A stretch of DNA of 64,000 nt from assembly GCA_018820275.1 (NCBI GenBank), contig JAHJOO010000066.1, forward strand, positions 186,001-250,000, read 5' to 3'. Positions 19,379 to 29,710 of this stretch are shown here, piece by piece. Made by a program: the position numbers and the translations under genes. Within the stretch, counting starts at the first letter, position 1, and each line of letters opens with the position of its first letter. A model generated the notes under the pieces. It was not told the origin of the DNA. It did no database searches and saw only the letters and a list, made by a program, of their open reading frames with translations. Source of the DNA: Alphaproteobacteria bacterium. GTDB taxonomy: Bacteria > Pseudomonadota > Alphaproteobacteria > Caulobacterales > Caulobacteraceae.

Positions 19379-20356
19379 TCAGAGGCGAAACGCGCAGGCG
19401 CCCCAGGTCAGACCGCCGCCCATGGCCTCGAGCAGGACCAGATCGCCCGTCTTGATCCGCCCGTCCCGGACCGCGGCGTCGAGCGCCAGGGGAATCGACG
19501 CGGCGGAGGTGTTGGCGTGCTCGGCCACCGTGGAGATGACCTTGTTCTCGTCCAGGCCCAGCCGCTCGCCCACGCCGCGGATGATGCGCTGGTTGGCCTG
19601 GTGGGGCACGAACCAGTCGACGTCGGACACTTCGATGCCGGCCGCCGCGGCGGCCGAGGTCACGGCCTCGGCGATGTTGACCACGGCGTGGCGGAAGACC
19701 TGGTTGCCGGCCATCCGGAGATGCCCGACCGTCCCGGTCGTGGACGGTCCGCCGTCGACGTAGAGGAGGTCCGTCTTGCCGCCGTCGCTGCGCAGGGAAA
19801 AGCCGAGAATCCCGCGGTCTGCCGGCGTCCCCGCCCCTTCCCGGGGCTCGAGCACGACGGCACCCGCGCCGTCGCCGAACAGGACGCAGGTGGACCGGTC
19901 GGTCCAGTCCATCAGCCGCGACATTTCCTCAGCGCCGATCACCAGGGCGCATTTCGCATGGCCCCGCGCCACGAACCCGTCCGCCACGCTGATCGCATAG
20001 ACGAAGCCGGTGCAGACTGCCTGGACGTCGAAGGCGATGCAGACGGGGGCCCCGAGCTTGCGCTGGACGATCGAGGCGGTGGCCGGGAAGGTCATGTCCG
20101 GCGTCGTGGTCGCCACGATGATCAGGTCGACGTCGGCGGGCGTCCGGCCGGCATCCGCCAGCGCCTTCCGCGCGGCCTCGACGGCCAGGTCGCTGGTCGG
20201 CTGATCGTCGCGCGCGCGATGGCGCTGACGGATGCCGGTGCGTTCGCGGATCCATTCGTCGGAGGTGTCGACGAGCTCCGAGAGCTCGGCATTGGTCACA
20301 ATCCGTTCGGGCAGATAGGCGCCCACGCCGGTCACGGCGCTTCGCACGACGGTCAA
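19379..20356 (-). CDS. fabH: 3-oxoacyl-ACP synthase III
   Basis: A 325-aa KAS III that condenses acetyl-CoA with malonyl-ACP to start fatty-acid synthesis. The catalytic cysteine is in AVCTGFVYAI; the histidine and asparagine of the triad are in VPHQANQRI and VAEHANTSAASIP. The start is TTG overlapping the plsX stop as TTGA, so it is translationally coupled to plsX. DUF177-plsX-fabH-ihfA is a common order in alphaproteobacteria. Confidence 0.95.
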   Translation of the reverse strand: MTVVRSAVTGVGAYLPERIVTNAELSELVDTSDEWIRERTGIRQRHRARDDQPTSDLAVEAARKALADAGRTPADVDLIIVATTTPDMTFPATASIVQRKLGAPVCIAFDVQAVCTGFVYAISVADGFVARGHAKCALVIGAEEMSRLMDWTDRSTCVLFGDGAGAVVLEPREGAGTPADRGILGFSLRSDGGKTDLLYVDGGPSTTGTVGHLRMAGNQVFRHAVVNIAEAVTSAAAAAGIEVSDVDWFVPHQANQRIIRGVGERLGLDENKVISTVAEHANTSAASIPLALDAAVRDGRIKTGDLVLLEAMGGGLTWGACAFRL

Positions 20357-21432
20357 CGGGACGACTCCCCGACGGTTTCAGGGGCAGCCGGCGGCGCGGC
20401 CAGCACCGCCGTCAGACGGGTCAGGTTCTGGCCGACCTTCTCGAGATAGTCGCTGCGGGCGAGGTCCACGGCGATGCGGAGGGCATTGGAGAACCCCTTG
20501 GCGTCGGCGCCCCCGTGGCTCTTCACCACGATCCCGTTCAGACCCAGCAGCGGCCCTCCGTTGATGGCGCTGGGATCGATGCGCTGGCGCATCCGCTTCA
20601 AGGCCGGCAGCGCCAGAAGGGCGCCCGTGCGCGCCATGACGCCGGAGGTCAGGGCACCCTTGAACTGGGCGAAGATGTAGCGGGCGACGCCTTCCGCCGT
20701 CTTCAACGCGATGTTGCCGGTGAAGCCGTCGGTGACGACCACGTCGACCGTGCCCTTGGCGATGTCGTCGCCCTCCACGAAGCCCTTGTAGGCGAGGCCG
20801 AACCCGCCCTCACGCAGCAGGCGCGCGGCCTCGCGCACGGACTCGTGGCCCTTCATGTCCTCGGAGCCGACGTTCAGGATGCCGATCGTCGGCCGCTTCA
20901 CGCCGTGGACGGCGCCGACGAAGGCCTCGCCCATGATGGCGAACTCGACCAGTTGCTCGGCGTCGCTCTCGACGTTGGCGCCGACGTCCAGAACCGCCGT
21001 GATCCCGCCCTTCATGTTGGGCCAGCTGGCGACGATCGCCGGTCGCTCCAGCCCGTGGGCCGACATGCGCAGGATCAGTTTGGAGATGGCCATCAGCGCA
21101 CCGGTGTTGCCGGCCGAGACGACCGCCATCGCTTCGCCGGTCTTCACGGCCTCCACGGCGTTCCACAGGCTGGAGCCCTTGCCGCGGCGCATGGCCTGGG
21201 CGGGCTTCTCGTCCATGGCGATCACCTTGTCCGCGTGACGCACCTCCACCGCGCCGGCGGCGTCCCCGGCCTTGTCGAGCTCCGCCCGGATCGCGGCCTG
21301 GTCGCCATGCAGCAGAAAGCGCACGTCCGCCCCCGGATGTCGCCGACGCCAGGCAACGACCGCCGGCACGGTCACCGAGGGTCCGTGGTCGCCGCCCATG
21401 GCGTCGACCGAGATGGTCAAGAAATCAGGCAA
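20353..21432 (-). CDS. plsX: Phosphate acyltransferase PlsX
   Basis: A 359-aa enzyme that makes acyl-phosphate from acyl-ACP for phospholipid synthesis. Conserved ISVDAMGGDHGP, SAGNTGALMA and VVTDGFTGNIALKT segments are visible. The start is TTG at 21,432, supported by an AAGGAGG site 8 bases upstream; a longer frame to 21,501 lacks such support. It overlaps fabH by 4 bases. Confidence 0.95.
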   Translation of the reverse strand: MPDFLTISVDAMGGDHGPSVTVPAVVAWRRRHPGADVRFLLHGDQAAIRAELDKAGDAAGAVEVRHADKVIAMDEKPAQAMRRGKGSSLWNAVEAVKTGEAMAVVSAGNTGALMAISKLILRMSAHGLERPAIVASWPNMKGGITAVLDVGANVESDAEQLVEFAIMGEAFVGAVHGVKRPTIGILNVGSEDMKGHESVREAARLLREGGFGLAYKGFVEGDDIAKGTVDVVVTDGFTGNIALKTAEGVARYIFAQFKGALTSGVMARTGALLALPALKRMRQRIDPSAINGGPLLGLNGIVVKSHGGADAKGFSNALRIAVDLARSDYLEKVGQNLTRLTAVLAAPPAAPETVGESSR

Positions 21433-21516
21433 GCCTGGAGCCTCCTTCGGCCCGGGTCCGGCGCGGGCGGCGGACGATAACGACGCGCCCGCCGGATGCA
21501 AGCGCGCGACGCGAGG

Positions 21517-22035
21517 TCAAGTTTCCGACGCGTCGCCGCCGGTCTTCAACCCCTTGAGGACGGCGAACGGCGAAATCTCGGCGCTTTCCTCAGGGGCGAC
21601 GAATTCGGCGTCCGGCGCGCGCGGGAACGGATCGAGCGCCAGGCCCAGCTGCTCGACGGCGTGGTGCCCCAGATCGATCTGCCCGTTCTCGATCAGGTCC
21701 GGCGCGTCGTCGTCCAGCGACACCTCGACCTCTCCCTCGACGGTATCCCCCGCCTCCATCAGACCGATGGAAACGGTCTGGTCGATCGTCGCCGGCAAGG
21801 GCACCAGCGTCAGGCCGCAGCTCTGCGTCACCTCGGCCCGCACCCGTCCCGTCAGGGTCCAGCCGACGACCGAGGGCACAAGGCTGAGCTCGGCCGAAAA
21901 GGCGTCGACGGCGACCAGATCCAGCCATCTGGCCAAGGCACGGCGCTCGCCCTCGTCGGCTTCGAGCTCCCGGGTCACGCCCGCGCCGATCTGATTGAGC
22001 CGGATCGGCCGGCTGAAGGGGTGTTGCGGGCTCAT
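21517..22035 (-). CDS. DUF177 (YceD-like) protein
   Basis: A 172-aa DUF177 protein. In other bacteria the family is linked to 23S rRNA accumulation and to rpmF; no rpmF gene follows here. Conserved segments include VTQSCGLTLVPLP, with the family cysteine, and ENGQIDLGHHAVEQLGLALDPFPR. The ATG overlaps the stop of the upstream CBP3-type chaperone gene (ATGA). Confidence 0.88.
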   Translation of the reverse strand: MSPQHPFSRPIRLNQIGAGVTRELEADEGERRALARWLDLVAVDAFSAELSLVPSVVGWTLTGRVRAEVTQSCGLTLVPLPATIDQTVSIGLMEAGDTVEGEVEVSLDDDAPDLIENGQIDLGHHAVEQLGLALDPFPRAPDAEFVAPEESAEISPFAVLKGLKTGGDASET

Positions 22036-22559
22036 CGGCTCACCTCCGGCCAGGCCGGCGCCCGGAGCAGCGCGTCCATGTCCTGGGCCGCCAGGCTCCG
22101 GCGCGCCTCGGCGGCGTAGGCGGCCAGCGCGGCCCCGGCGGCGGCCGGCGCGTCAGGCAGGACGTTGCGGCCAAGGGCGGACGCCAGCCCGGCCGCGTCG
22201 CCGTCCTTCAGGCCGGGCTCATATGCGGACATTCGCCCGTACACCTGCTCGCTCAGCTTGCGCATCTTCTTGGCGACCGAGAGATCGCCGACCCCCAGCT
22301 CGCGCAGGTCGTTGTCCAGGGCCGAGACGAAGACGTCGAACAGCCCCTGGGCCAGGTCGCGGGCGTCGCCGCCCTCGTCCTGGAGTCGCAGGATCAGCAG
22401 CTGGACGTGCAGCACATAGAGCTCGAACCGCGCATCGATTCGATCCGCCACGCCGAGCTCGGCGTAGAAGCGCGGGTCGCGCGCCTGGGCCACCGCATGG
22501 GCGTACAGCCGGTCGGCCGCGTCGGGTTGGCTTTTCAGCCCGAGAAGTCTCTTGAGCAT
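22032..22559 (-). CDS. Ubiquinol-cytochrome c chaperone (CBP3/UQCC1 family)
   Basis: A 175-aa homologue of mitochondrial CBP3, an assembly factor for cytochrome b of the bc1 complex. ADRLYAHAVAQARDPRFY at the N-terminus and FELYVLHVQLLILRL and FDVFVSALDNDLRELGVGDL in the middle are typical. The gene pair CBP3-DUF177 with overlapping ATGA is standard in alphaproteobacteria. Confidence 0.9.
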   Translation of the reverse strand: MLKRLLGLKSQPDAADRLYAHAVAQARDPRFYAELGVADRIDARFELYVLHVQLLILRLQDEGGDARDLAQGLFDVFVSALDNDLRELGVGDLSVAKKMRKLSEQVYGRMSAYEPGLKDGDAAGLASALGRNVLPDAPAAAGAALAAYAAEARRSLAAQDMDALLRAPAWPEVSR

Positions 22560-22646
22560 GGTGGGCGGCCCCTTTTCCGCCGCGGCGTTGAACTAGGACG
22601 ACGTACGGGCTAGGTCAAAGCCTGCAATTCTGCTGATGGGCGTTTC

Positions 22647-23120
22647 ATGTACCGCATCCTGACCGCTTCGGCCCTTGGGGCCCTCGCCCTGACCGCCGCC
22701 GCCTGCGCTCCGGTGATCGGCAGCCACGGCTACCAGGCGCTGGAAGCCGCGCCGGCCGACGTGGCGATCGGAACGGACACCAAGACCACCGTCCGCGACC
22801 GGCTGGGCACGCCGTCCGCCACCTCGCTCTTCGAGGGCGAGGACATCTGGTATTACATCAGCCAGACGACCGAGAAATACACCTTCAACCTGCCGCAGGT
22901 GTCGCAGCGCTCGGTGACCGAGATCGTCTTCGAGGGCGACAAGGTGGCCTCGGTCCGCACGCTCGGACTGGAGGACGGTCGCGACGTGGCGATGAACCGC
23001 AACGAAACCCCGACCCGCGGCCGGCAGCTGACGATCCTGGAGCAGTTGCTGGGCAACGTCGGCCGCGGCCAGCTGCCCCGCACCGACGAGGACGCCCCCG
23101 GCCAGCGCCGCCCCGACTAG
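22647..23120 (+). CDS. bamE: Outer-membrane assembly lipoprotein BamE (SmpA/OmlA)
   Basis: A 157-aa lipoprotein with signal and lipobox LTAAAC. The BamE domain shows GTDTKTTVRDRLGTPSAT and WYYISQTTEKYTF. BamE supports the BAM complex that folds outer-membrane proteins. The Arg/Asp/Pro-rich tail is longer than in enterics, as in Caulobacter relatives. A bidirectional terminator follows. Confidence 0.9.
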   Translation: MYRILTASALGALALTAAACAPVIGSHGYQALEAAPADVAIGTDTKTTVRDRLGTPSATSLFEGEDIWYYISQTTEKYTFNLPQVSQRSVTEIVFEGDKVASVRTLGLEDGRDVAMNRNETPTRGRQLTILEQLLGNVGRGQLPRTDEDAPGQRRPD

Positions 23121-23167
23121 GACGCGCGCGGACGCCGCGCCTCGCGCGCCGCCCCCCGGACGAAAAG

Positions 23168-23203
23168 AAGGACCCCGGAGATCGCTCTCCGGGGTCCTTT
23201 TCG
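23168..23203. terminator. Bidirectional intrinsic terminator between bamE and hppA
   Basis: A 14-bp perfect stem (arms 23,168-23,181 and 23,186-23,199, loop TCGC) carries an A-tract on its left and TTTT on its right, so it can end both bamE and the convergent hppA transcript. Confidence 0.88.
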
Positions 23204-23220
23204 TTTCGACGGACGACGGA

Positions 23221-25380
23221 TCAGACGATCTTGCCGCTCGCCAGCACCGCCAGCAGCAGCAGGGCCACGATGTTGGTGATCTTGATCATCGGGTTCACCG
23301 CCGGTCCGGAGGTGTCCTTGTAGGGATCGCCGACGGTGTCGCCGGTGACCGCGGCCTTGTGCGCCTCGGATCCCTTGCCGTGCAGCACGCCGTTCGAGTC
23401 GGTGAATCCCTCCTCGATCACCTTCTTGGCGTTGTCCCAGGCGCCGCCGCCCGAAGTCATCGAGATGGCCACGAACAGGCCGGTCACGATCACGCCCATC
23501 AGCATGGCGCCGAGGGCGGCGAAGGCGGTGGCCTTGTCCGAGATCGCCAGCACGGCGACGAACAGGACGATCGGCGACAGCACCGGCAGCAACGACGGCA
23601 CGATCATCTCGCGGATCGCGGCCTTCGTCAGGATGTCCACCGCCTTGCCGTACTCCGGCTTGACCTCATAGGTCATGATGCCGGGGTTCTCGCGGAACTG
23701 GCGACGCACCTCGGCGACGACCGATTCGGCCGCGCGCCCCACCGCCATCATCGACATGCCGCCGAACAGGAAGGGCAGCAGCCCCCCGAACAGCAGGCCC
23801 ACGACCACGTAGGGGTTGGTCAGGCCGAAGTTGATCTCGCCCATCCCGGCGAAGAAGGGATAGAGCTCCGGATTGGCCGAGAAATAGTCGAGGTCCGAGG
23901 TGTAGGCGGCGAACAGCACGAGGGCGCCGAGGCCGGCCGAACCGATGGCGTAGCCCTTGGTCACGGCCTTGGTGGTGTTGCCCACCGCGTCCAGGGCGTC
24001 CGTCGAATGACGCACGTCCGACGGCAGCCCCGCCATCTCGGCGATGCCGCCCGCGTTGTCGGTGACCGGACCGAAGGCGTCCAGCGCCACGATCATCCCC
24101 GCCACGCCGAGCATGGTCGTGGTGGCGATGGCGATGCCGAACAGGCCCGCCAGCTGATAGCTGGCGACGATGCCGACGATGATCGTCAGCGCCGGCAGGG
24201 CGGTCGACTCCAGCGAGACGGCCAGACCCTGGATGACGTTGGTGCCGTGGCCCGAGACCGAGGCGTTGGCCACCGACCGCACCGGCCGGAAGTTCGACCC
24301 GGTGTAGTATTCTGTGATGACCACGATCGCGGCCGTCACGGCCAGGCCGACCAGACCGGACCAGAACAGGTTCATCGGCTCAATGACCCGCTCGCCGGGC
24401 TGACCGCCCAGGGCCGTCACCGGCCCGCCGACCATCTGGTCGATCACGAACCAGAGCGCCGCGACCGACAGCACGCCGGTGACGATCAGGCCCTGGTACA
24501 GGGCCCCCATGATGTTGTTGTTCTTGCCCAGACGGACGAAGAACGAGCCGATGATCGAGGTCACGATGCAGACGCCGCAGATCGCCAGCGGCAGCAGCAT
24601 CATCAGGTCGACGTACGGCTGGCCACGGAAGAAGATCGCCGCCAGCACCATGGTGGCGACCGTGGTCACCGCATAGGTCTCGAACAGGTCCGCCGCCATG
24701 CCGGCGCAGTCGCCGACGTTGTCGCCCACGTTGTCGGCGATGGTCGCGGCGTTGCGGGGATCATCCTCGGGGATGCCGGCCTCGACCTTGCCCACCATGT
24801 CGCCGCCCACGTCGGCGCCCTTGGTGAAGATGCCGCCGCCCAGACGGGCGAAGATGGAGATCAGCGAGGCACCGAAGCCCAGGGCGACCAGACCGTCGAT
24901 GACCTCGCGGCCCGTCCGCTCGAGGCCGAAGCCCTCGGTCAGCACGGCGTAATAGCCCGCCACGCCCAGCAGGGCGCCGCCGGCGACGAACAGGCCGGTG
25001 ATGGCACCGGACCGGAAGGCGAGGTCCAGACCCTTCGACAGGCTCTCCGACGCGGCCTGCGCGGTGCGCACATTGGCGCGGACCGAGATCAGCATGCCGG
25101 CGTAGCCCGCCGCGCCGGAGAGCACGGCCCCGACGAGGAAGCCGATGGCGGCCCAGGCGCCGATCAGCAGCCAGGCGGCGATCAGGATGACGACGCCGAC
25201 GACGCCGATGGTGGTGTACTGGCGCTTCAGATAGGCGGAGGCCCCTTCCTGGATCGCCGCGGCGATCTCGCGCATCTTGTCGCTTCCGGTCGAGGCTTTG
25301 AGAAGACTGGCGGTCTGGACGAGGCCGTAAAGCACTCCCAGCGCGCCTGCGGCTATGACCAGCCACAGATAGTTCGTCAT
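23221..25380 (-). CDS. hppA: Proton-translocating membrane pyrophosphatase, K+-independent type
   Basis: A 719-aa H+-PPase that pumps protons with energy from PPi hydrolysis. The active-site signature region ([18 protein letters not shown] then [19 protein letters not shown]) and the matching C-terminal motif are present, with about 16 membrane helices. The GNTTKA motif has Lys at the position that is Ala in K+-dependent enzymes, so this one is predicted K+-independent and H+-pumping. Length and motifs are normal. It is a single gene ending at the shared terminator. Confidence 0.96.
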   Translation of the reverse strand: MTNYLWLVIAAGALGVLYGLVQTASLLKASTGSDKMREIAAAIQEGASAYLKRQYTTIGVVGVVILIAAWLLIGAWAAIGFLVGAVLSGAAGYAGMLISVRANVRTAQAASESLSKGLDLAFRSGAITGLFVAGGALLGVAGYYAVLTEGFGLERTGREVIDGLVALGFGASLISIFARLGGGIFTKGADVGGDMVGKVEAGIPEDDPRNAATIADNVGDNVGDCAGMAADLFETYAVTTVATMVLAAIFFRGQPYVDLMMLLPLAICGVCIVTSIIGSFFVRLGKNNNIMGALYQGLIVTGVLSVAALWFVIDQMVGGPVTALGGQPGERVIEPMNLFWSGLVGLAVTAAIVVITEYYTGSNFRPVRSVANASVSGHGTNVIQGLAVSLESTALPALTIIVGIVASYQLAGLFGIAIATTTMLGVAGMIVALDAFGPVTDNAGGIAEMAGLPSDVRHSTDALDAVGNTTKAVTKGYAIGSAGLGALVLFAAYTSDLDYFSANPELYPFFAGMGEINFGLTNPYVVVGLLFGGLLPFLFGGMSMMAVGRAAESVVAEVRRQFRENPGIMTYEVKPEYGKAVDILTKAAIREMIVPSLLPVLSPIVLFVAVLAISDKATAFAALGAMLMGVIVTGLFVAISMTSGGGAWDNAKKVIEEGFTDSNGVLHGKGSEAHKAAVTGDTVGDPYKDTSGPAVNPMIKITNIVALLLLAVLASGKIV

Positions 25381-25560
25381 GGCGTTTCCAAGTCCTGTGA
25401 TGTCCAGAGCGCCCGGACCCTTGGCGCGGTGGGCCTTAGGGCCTCTTTCCGCCTTCCGGTCCCCCCGTGCGCGACGGACGCGAACGATGCGTCCCTGGGG
25501 AATTGCGGCGAAACCGTGCCATCCCGGGGCGCGCCGCGCAAGGCGGACGGCGAACGGCGT

Positions 25561-25971
25561 TCAGGACGCGCGGACGCCCGTGCGGCGGCGGGGCGACTGG
25601 CTGACGATCTCGACGCGGGCGACCTGCCGTGCGCCGGCGATGCGGGTCGAGGCCTGCATCAGGGCGGCGGCCAGGGTGCGCGGGTCGAGGCGGGTCCAGT
25701 CGTCCGCCACGGTGAAGGGCGTGCGGTGCGCGGCGCGGACCAGGGCGTCGCGGAAGAAGGCGTCCTTGTTGCGGATCACGGCGGCATTGGCACCCCGCGC
25801 CAGGTGGAGGCGCAGGGTGACGAAGACGTAGTTGCGCAGCCGGCCGTCGGCGATGACCGGCAGGCCCACGCCGGCGATGCTGACGCTGGCCTCCTCCTCC
25901 TCGCCGCCGGCATGGGCGGGCGGGGCGAGGCCGAGGGCGGCGGCGGCGGTCAGGAGGCTGCGGCGGATCAT
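25561..25971 (-). CDS. Exported hypothetical protein (136 aa)
   Basis: The N-terminus (MIRRSLLTAAAALGLAPPAHAG) is a signal peptide with cleavage near residue 21. The mature part reads like a FliL-type or tail-anchored stator-accessory fold (VIADGRLRNYVFVTLRLHL, IRNKDAFFRDALVRAAHRTPF), but it has no transmembrane anchor, so the family is uncertain. It follows thiL by 39 bases on the same strand and is probably the last gene of the glyA-rib-nusB-thiL operon. Confidence 0.7.
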   Translation of the reverse strand: MIRRSLLTAAAALGLAPPAHAGGEEEEASVSIAGVGLPVIADGRLRNYVFVTLRLHLARGANAAVIRNKDAFFRDALVRAAHRTPFTVADDWTRLDPRTLAAALMQASTRIAGARQVARVEIVSQSPRRRTGVRAS

Positions 25972-26010
25972 TCTCCCAGCTTGACCGCAGGGCGTTAGAA
26001 TTCCGTTGCC

Positions 26011-27000
26011 TCAGCCATGGGTGAAGCCCGGGCGGGCGATGGTCACCGGGGCCCCGCCCCAGCGCGCCGTCACCCCCTGTCCGGCGACGAACCGGCCCAT
26101 GCGGGTCAGGCGCAGGTGGAGCCGGTCCGCCTCGCGCCGCAGGCCCGCCTCGGCGGAGGGGGGTGCGGCGAAGGCGATCTCGTAGTCATCGCCGCCGGTG
26201 GCGAGGTCGATCAGGGCGCCCTCCGGGTCGACGCGGCCCTCGAACCAGGCATCGGCGGCGGCCGACAGGGGCAGGGGTTCGAGGTCCAGCTCGAGCGCCA
26301 GGCCGGAGGCGGCGGCGATGCGGCCGGCGTCGGCGATCAGGCCGTCGGAGACGTCGACCGAGGCGGTGGCGTGGGCGCGGATCGGGTCGACGAACGCCAG
26401 CCGCGGCGTCGGCCGGCGGTAGCGGTCGGCGAGAGCGGCAACCCGTTCGGGCTCCATCGACAGCCGGTCCTGCGCCGCCAGCAGGCCCAGCCTGCCGTCG
26501 CCGATGGTGCCGGTGACGAACAGCAGGTCCCCCGGACGGGCCCCGGCGCGCGAGACCGCCCGCCCCTTGGGAACCCAGCCCAGCAGGGTGGCGGAAAAGG
26601 TCAGGGGGCCCGGCGTCGACACCGTGTCGCCGCCCATCAGGGCGATGCCGAAGGCCTTCTGGTCGGCCCTCAGGCCGTCGGCAAAGGCCATCCGCTCGGG
26701 CCAGCCGCAGCGCGGCGACCAGGCGCAGGTCAGCAGATAGCCGAACGGCTCGGCCCCCTTGGCCGCGAGGTCCGACAGGTTCACGCGGAGCAGCTTCTGC
26801 GCCACGGTCTCCAGCGGGTCTTCCGGCAGGAAGTGCACGCCCTCGACGACGGCGTCCTGGGTCAGGACCAGATCGAAGCCCGGCCGCGAGGGCAGCACGG
26901 CCACGTCGTCGATCAGGCCCCGGGCATATTCAGGGTGGGCCAGCGGCCTGAGCAGCCGCGCGATGGTTTCGAACTCGCCGGCGACGTCAATCGCGGGCAT
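26011..27000 (-). CDS. thiL: Thiamine-monophosphate kinase
   Basis: A 329-aa ThiL that phosphorylates thiamine monophosphate to the active diphosphate. Conserved segments are DDVAVLP-like binding ([16 protein letters not shown]), [26 protein letters not shown] and [12 protein letters not shown]. The start overlaps the end of nusB by 14 bases. nusB-thiL is a common bacterial pair. Confidence 0.95.
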   Translation of the reverse strand: MPAIDVAGEFETIARLLRPLAHPEYARGLIDDVAVLPSRPGFDLVLTQDAVVEGVHFLPEDPLETVAQKLLRVNLSDLAAKGAEPFGYLLTCAWSPRCGWPERMAFADGLRADQKAFGIALMGGDTVSTPGPLTFSATLLGWVPKGRAVSRAGARPGDLLFVTGTIGDGRLGLLAAQDRLSMEPERVAALADRYRRPTPRLAFVDPIRAHATASVDVSDGLIADAGRIAAASGLALELDLEPLPLSAAADAWFEGRVDPEGALIDLATGGDDYEIAFAAPPSAEAGLRREADRLHLRLTRMGRFVAGQGVTARWGGAPVTIARPGFTHG

Positions 27001-27511
27001 CGCGGGCCACGCCGTCGAGGGCGGCGTTGACGAATTTGGCCTCGGCCTCGTCGAAGAAGGCCTTGGCCAGTTCGACGTATTCGTCGATCACGATCTCGCG
27101 CGGCACGTCGCGCCGTTCGCGCAGTTCCCACGCGCCGGCGCGCAACAGGGCGCGGACGGTGGAATCCAGCCGCTCCAGCTTCCAGCCGCTGGCCAGCCGG
27201 CTGGTCACCGCCGCGTCGATGTCGGCCTGTCCGGACACGACGCCACGCAGCAGGTCGGCGAACCAGGCCTCGTCGGCCTCGGCCAGGGTCATGCCCTCGA
27301 TGTCCCCGTCGAAGCGGTGGCGGGTGAACTCGTCGATGACGGTCTCGACCCCCTCCCCGGCCAGTTCCATCTGGTAGAGCGCCTGGACGGCGGCCAGACG
27401 CGCGACGGTGCGCGCACGCCGCTGGCGACCGGTCAGGCCCTTCTCGGCCTTGGCCTTCTCCGCCTCTTCCAGCTGGGCCATCACGGCCGACAGGCTGTTG
27501 GGTTCGCTCAT
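26987..27511 (-). CDS. nusB: Transcription antitermination factor NusB
   Basis: A 174-aa NusB, an all-helical protein that acts with NusE on boxA RNA in rRNA operons. [22 protein letters not shown] at the N-terminus and [19 protein letters not shown] near the end are characteristic. Its ATG overlaps the ribH stop (ATGA) and its end overlaps thiL. Confidence 0.94.
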   Translation of the reverse strand: MSEPNSLSAVMAQLEEAEKAKAEKGLTGRQRRARTVARLAAVQALYQMELAGEGVETVIDEFTRHRFDGDIEGMTLAEADEAWFADLLRGVVSGQADIDAAVTSRLASGWKLERLDSTVRALLRAGAWELRERRDVPREIVIDEYVELAKAFFDEAEAKFVNAALDGVARDARD

Positions 27512-27969
27512 CCGTTCAGTCCCACGCGCAGCCGCTTCCTCAGGTCGATCAGGTCCAGGCAGGCGCGGGCGGCGAAACCGCCCTTGTCGCCCTCGCTGCG
27601 CCGGGCGCGGGCCCAGGCCTGATCCTCGTCCTCGGTCGTCAGAACGCCGTTGCCGATCGCCAGACCCTTCAGGCCCAGCTGCATGATGCCCGCCGCCGAC
27701 TGATCGGCGACGATCTCGAAATGATAGGTCTCGCCCCGGATCACCGTTCCCAGCGCGACGTAGCCGTCATAGCGCGGCGCGGTCGGATAGCGCCCGGCCT
27801 CCTCGGCCAGGGCGATGGCGGGCGGGATCTCCAGCGCGCCCGGCACGGTGATCACGTCGTAGGCCACGCCGCGCGCGCGCAGGGCGTCGGTCGCCCCGTC
27901 CAGCAGGGCGTCGGCCAGGTCGTCATAGAAGCGCGCCTCGACCACGAGGACGCGCGGGGGTTCGCTTAC
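27508..27969 (-). CDS. ribH: 6,7-dimethyl-8-ribityllumazine synthase with a non-standard start
   Basis: Lumazine synthase, the penultimate step of riboflavin synthesis. [53 protein letters not shown] and NGVLTTED are typical. The expected start (SEPPRVL) has codon GTA at 27,967-27,969 where a GTG overlapping the ribBX stop would be expected; a GGAGAAG ribosome site lies 7 bases upstream. Other options are ATC at 27,972 or a GTG at 27,945 that would remove part of the first beta strand. See findings. Confidence 0.88.
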   Translation of the reverse strand, partial: VSEPPRVLVVEARFYDDLADALLDGATDALRARGVAYDVITVPGALEIPPAIALAEEAGRYPTAPRYDGYVALGTVIRGETYHFEIVADQSAAGIMQLGLKGLAIGNGVLTTEDEDQAWARARRSEGDKGGFAARACLDLIDLRKRLRVGLNG

Positions 27970-29105
27970 GATCGGTCTTCTCCGTCCATGTCGCGCCAGC
28001 CGACGATGCGCAGGCCGTAGCCTTCCAGCGCGGTGGGATTGGGGCGGGTGGAGCTCATCACCACCATGTCCCGCACGCCGAGGTCCAGCAGGATCTGGGC
28101 GCCGACGCCGTAGTTCCTCAGCGAGCGCTCGACCGCCTTCGGCTTCTCGACATTGGCCAGACGCTCGGCCAGCCCCTGCAGCTCGGGATCGCGCAGGAAG
28201 ACCATGACCGCGGGGCCGGCGTGGCCGCTCAGCGCGCGCATCGCTTGCGGCACGTAGTTCTGGCGCGCCTCGACGTGGCCGAGGATGTCGGCGGCGAAGT
28301 CGACCTGATGCATGCGCACCAGCGTCGGCTTGCCGGGCTCGACCTCGCCCTTGACCAGGGCGATGTGCTCGGTGCCCTCGATGCCGTTGCGGTACAGCAT
28401 CAGCCGGAAGGGCCCGCCGTGCACGCTGTCGAACGGGGCGTCCATGACGCGCTCGACGAAGCGCTCGGTGCGGCGGCGGTAGGCGATCAGGTCGGCGATG
28501 GTGCCGATCTTCAGGCCGTGCAGCTGGGCGAAGGCAACCAGATCCGGCATCCGGGCCATGGTGCCGTCGTCGTTCATGATCTCGCAGATCACGCCGGCGG
28601 GGGTCAGGCCGGCCATGCGGCTGATGTCCACCGCGGCCTCGGTGTGGCCGGTGCGGACCAGCACGCCACCGTCGCGCGCCACCAGCGGAAAGACGTGGCC
28701 GGGCGTGACGATGTCGTCGGGGCCCCTGGTCGGGTCCGACGCGACCTGAACCGTGCGCGCGCGGTCGGCCGCGCTGATGCCGGTCGTGACCCCTTCCTTC
28801 GCCTCGATCGAGACGGTGAAGGCCGTACCCATGCTCTCGCGGTTCTCGGCCGTCATCGGCGGCAGGCGCAGCTGGCGCGCGCGGTCGGCCGTGATGGCCA
28901 GACAGATCAGGCCGCGGGCGTGCCGCGCCATGAAGTTGATCTGGTCCGGCGTGGCGAACTGGGCCGGGATGATGACGTCGCCCTCGTTCTCCCGGTCCTC
29001 GGCGTCCACGAGGATGTAGGGCCGCCCGTTGCGGGCGTCCTCCAGAATGTCCTCGATGGGGCTGATCGGGCTGTCGTTCACGTGGGCGGTCAGGGGCGAA
29101 GTCAT
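27966..29105 (-). CDS. ribB: 3,4-dihydroxy-2-butanone 4-phosphate synthase with degenerate GCH II domain (RibBX type)
   Basis: A 379-aa fusion. The N-terminal RibB domain (about residues 15-215) is intact: [38 protein letters not shown] and [25 protein letters not shown]. The C-terminal domain aligns with GTP cyclohydrolase II, but the zinc-cysteine motif (normally C-x-TGD with later C-x-C) is replaced by [15 protein letters not shown]. This pattern fits the RibBX variant described in Proteobacteria, so GCH II activity must come from another gene. The ATG overlaps the ribE stop (TGATG). Confidence 0.93.
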   Translation of the reverse strand: MTSPLTAHVNDSPISPIEDILEDARNGRPYILVDAEDRENEGDVIIPAQFATPDQINFMARHARGLICLAITADRARQLRLPPMTAENRESMGTAFTVSIEAKEGVTTGISAADRARTVQVASDPTRGPDDIVTPGHVFPLVARDGGVLVRTGHTEAAVDISRMAGLTPAGVICEIMNDDGTMARMPDLVAFAQLHGLKIGTIADLIAYRRRTERFVERVMDAPFDSVHGGPFRLMLYRNGIEGTEHIALVKGEVEPGKPTLVRMHQVDFAADILGHVEARQNYVPQAMRALSGHAGPAVMVFLRDPELQGLAERLANVEKPKAVERSLRNYGVGAQILLDLGVRDMVVMSSTRPNPTALEGYGLRIVGWRDMDGEDRS

Positions 29106-29695
29106 CACGCGGTCTCCTGCCACCGCGCGAGGTATCGCGCCAGCATGTCGATCTCCAGATTGACCCGATCACCGGACTTCAGGCCGCCCAGCGTGGTGTG
29201 GTCCCAGGTGTGCGGGATCAGGTTGACGCCGAAGCGCCGCCCCTCGACCTCGTTGACCGTCAGGGACACGCCGTCGACCGTGATCGAACCCTTGGCCGCG
29301 ATGTAGCGGTGCAGCGGCTCGGGCGTCTCGAAGGTCACGCGGTGCGACCCGCCCTCGGGCGTGACCGAAGCGACCGTGCCGACGCCGTCGACGTGGCCCG
29401 AGACGACGTGGCCGCCCATTTCGTCGCCCAGCCGGGCCGCGCGCTCCAGATTGACGCGGCGTCCCTCGATCCAGTCGCCCAGCGTGGTCTTAGACAGGGT
29501 CTCGTTGGAGACCTCGACGGCGAACCAGCCGGTTCCCTTCTCGACCACCGTCAGGCAACAGCCCGCGTGGCTGACCGAGGCGCCCAGGTCGATGCCGGAG
29601 ACGTCCCAGGCGGTCTCGATCTCATAGCGACGATCGCGCTCGGTCGGCGAAACCGCGCGCACCCGGCCGACGTCGGTGACGATGCCGGTGAACAT
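29105..29695 (-). CDS. ribE: Riboflavin synthase, alpha-type
   Basis: A 196-aa riboflavin synthase made of two lumazine-binding repeats. The start [12 protein letters not shown] and the motif [13 protein letters not shown] in repeat 1, and [13 protein letters not shown] with [13 protein letters not shown] in repeat 2, are diagnostic. It dismutates two ribityllumazines into riboflavin. The 55-base gap from ribD contains a terminator-like hairpin; its stop overlaps ribBX. Confidence 0.95.
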   Translation of the reverse strand: MFTGIVTDVGRVRAVSPTERDRRYEIETAWDVSGIDLGASVSHAGCCLTVVEKGTGWFAVEVSNETLSKTTLGDWIEGRRVNLERAARLGDEMGGHVVSGHVDGVGTVASVTPEGGSHRVTFETPEPLHRYIAAKGSITVDGVSLTVNEVEGRRFGVNLIPHTWDHTTLGGLKSGDRVNLEIDMLARYLARWQETA

Positions 29696-29710
29696 CAGAG
29701 ATCCGGACTG

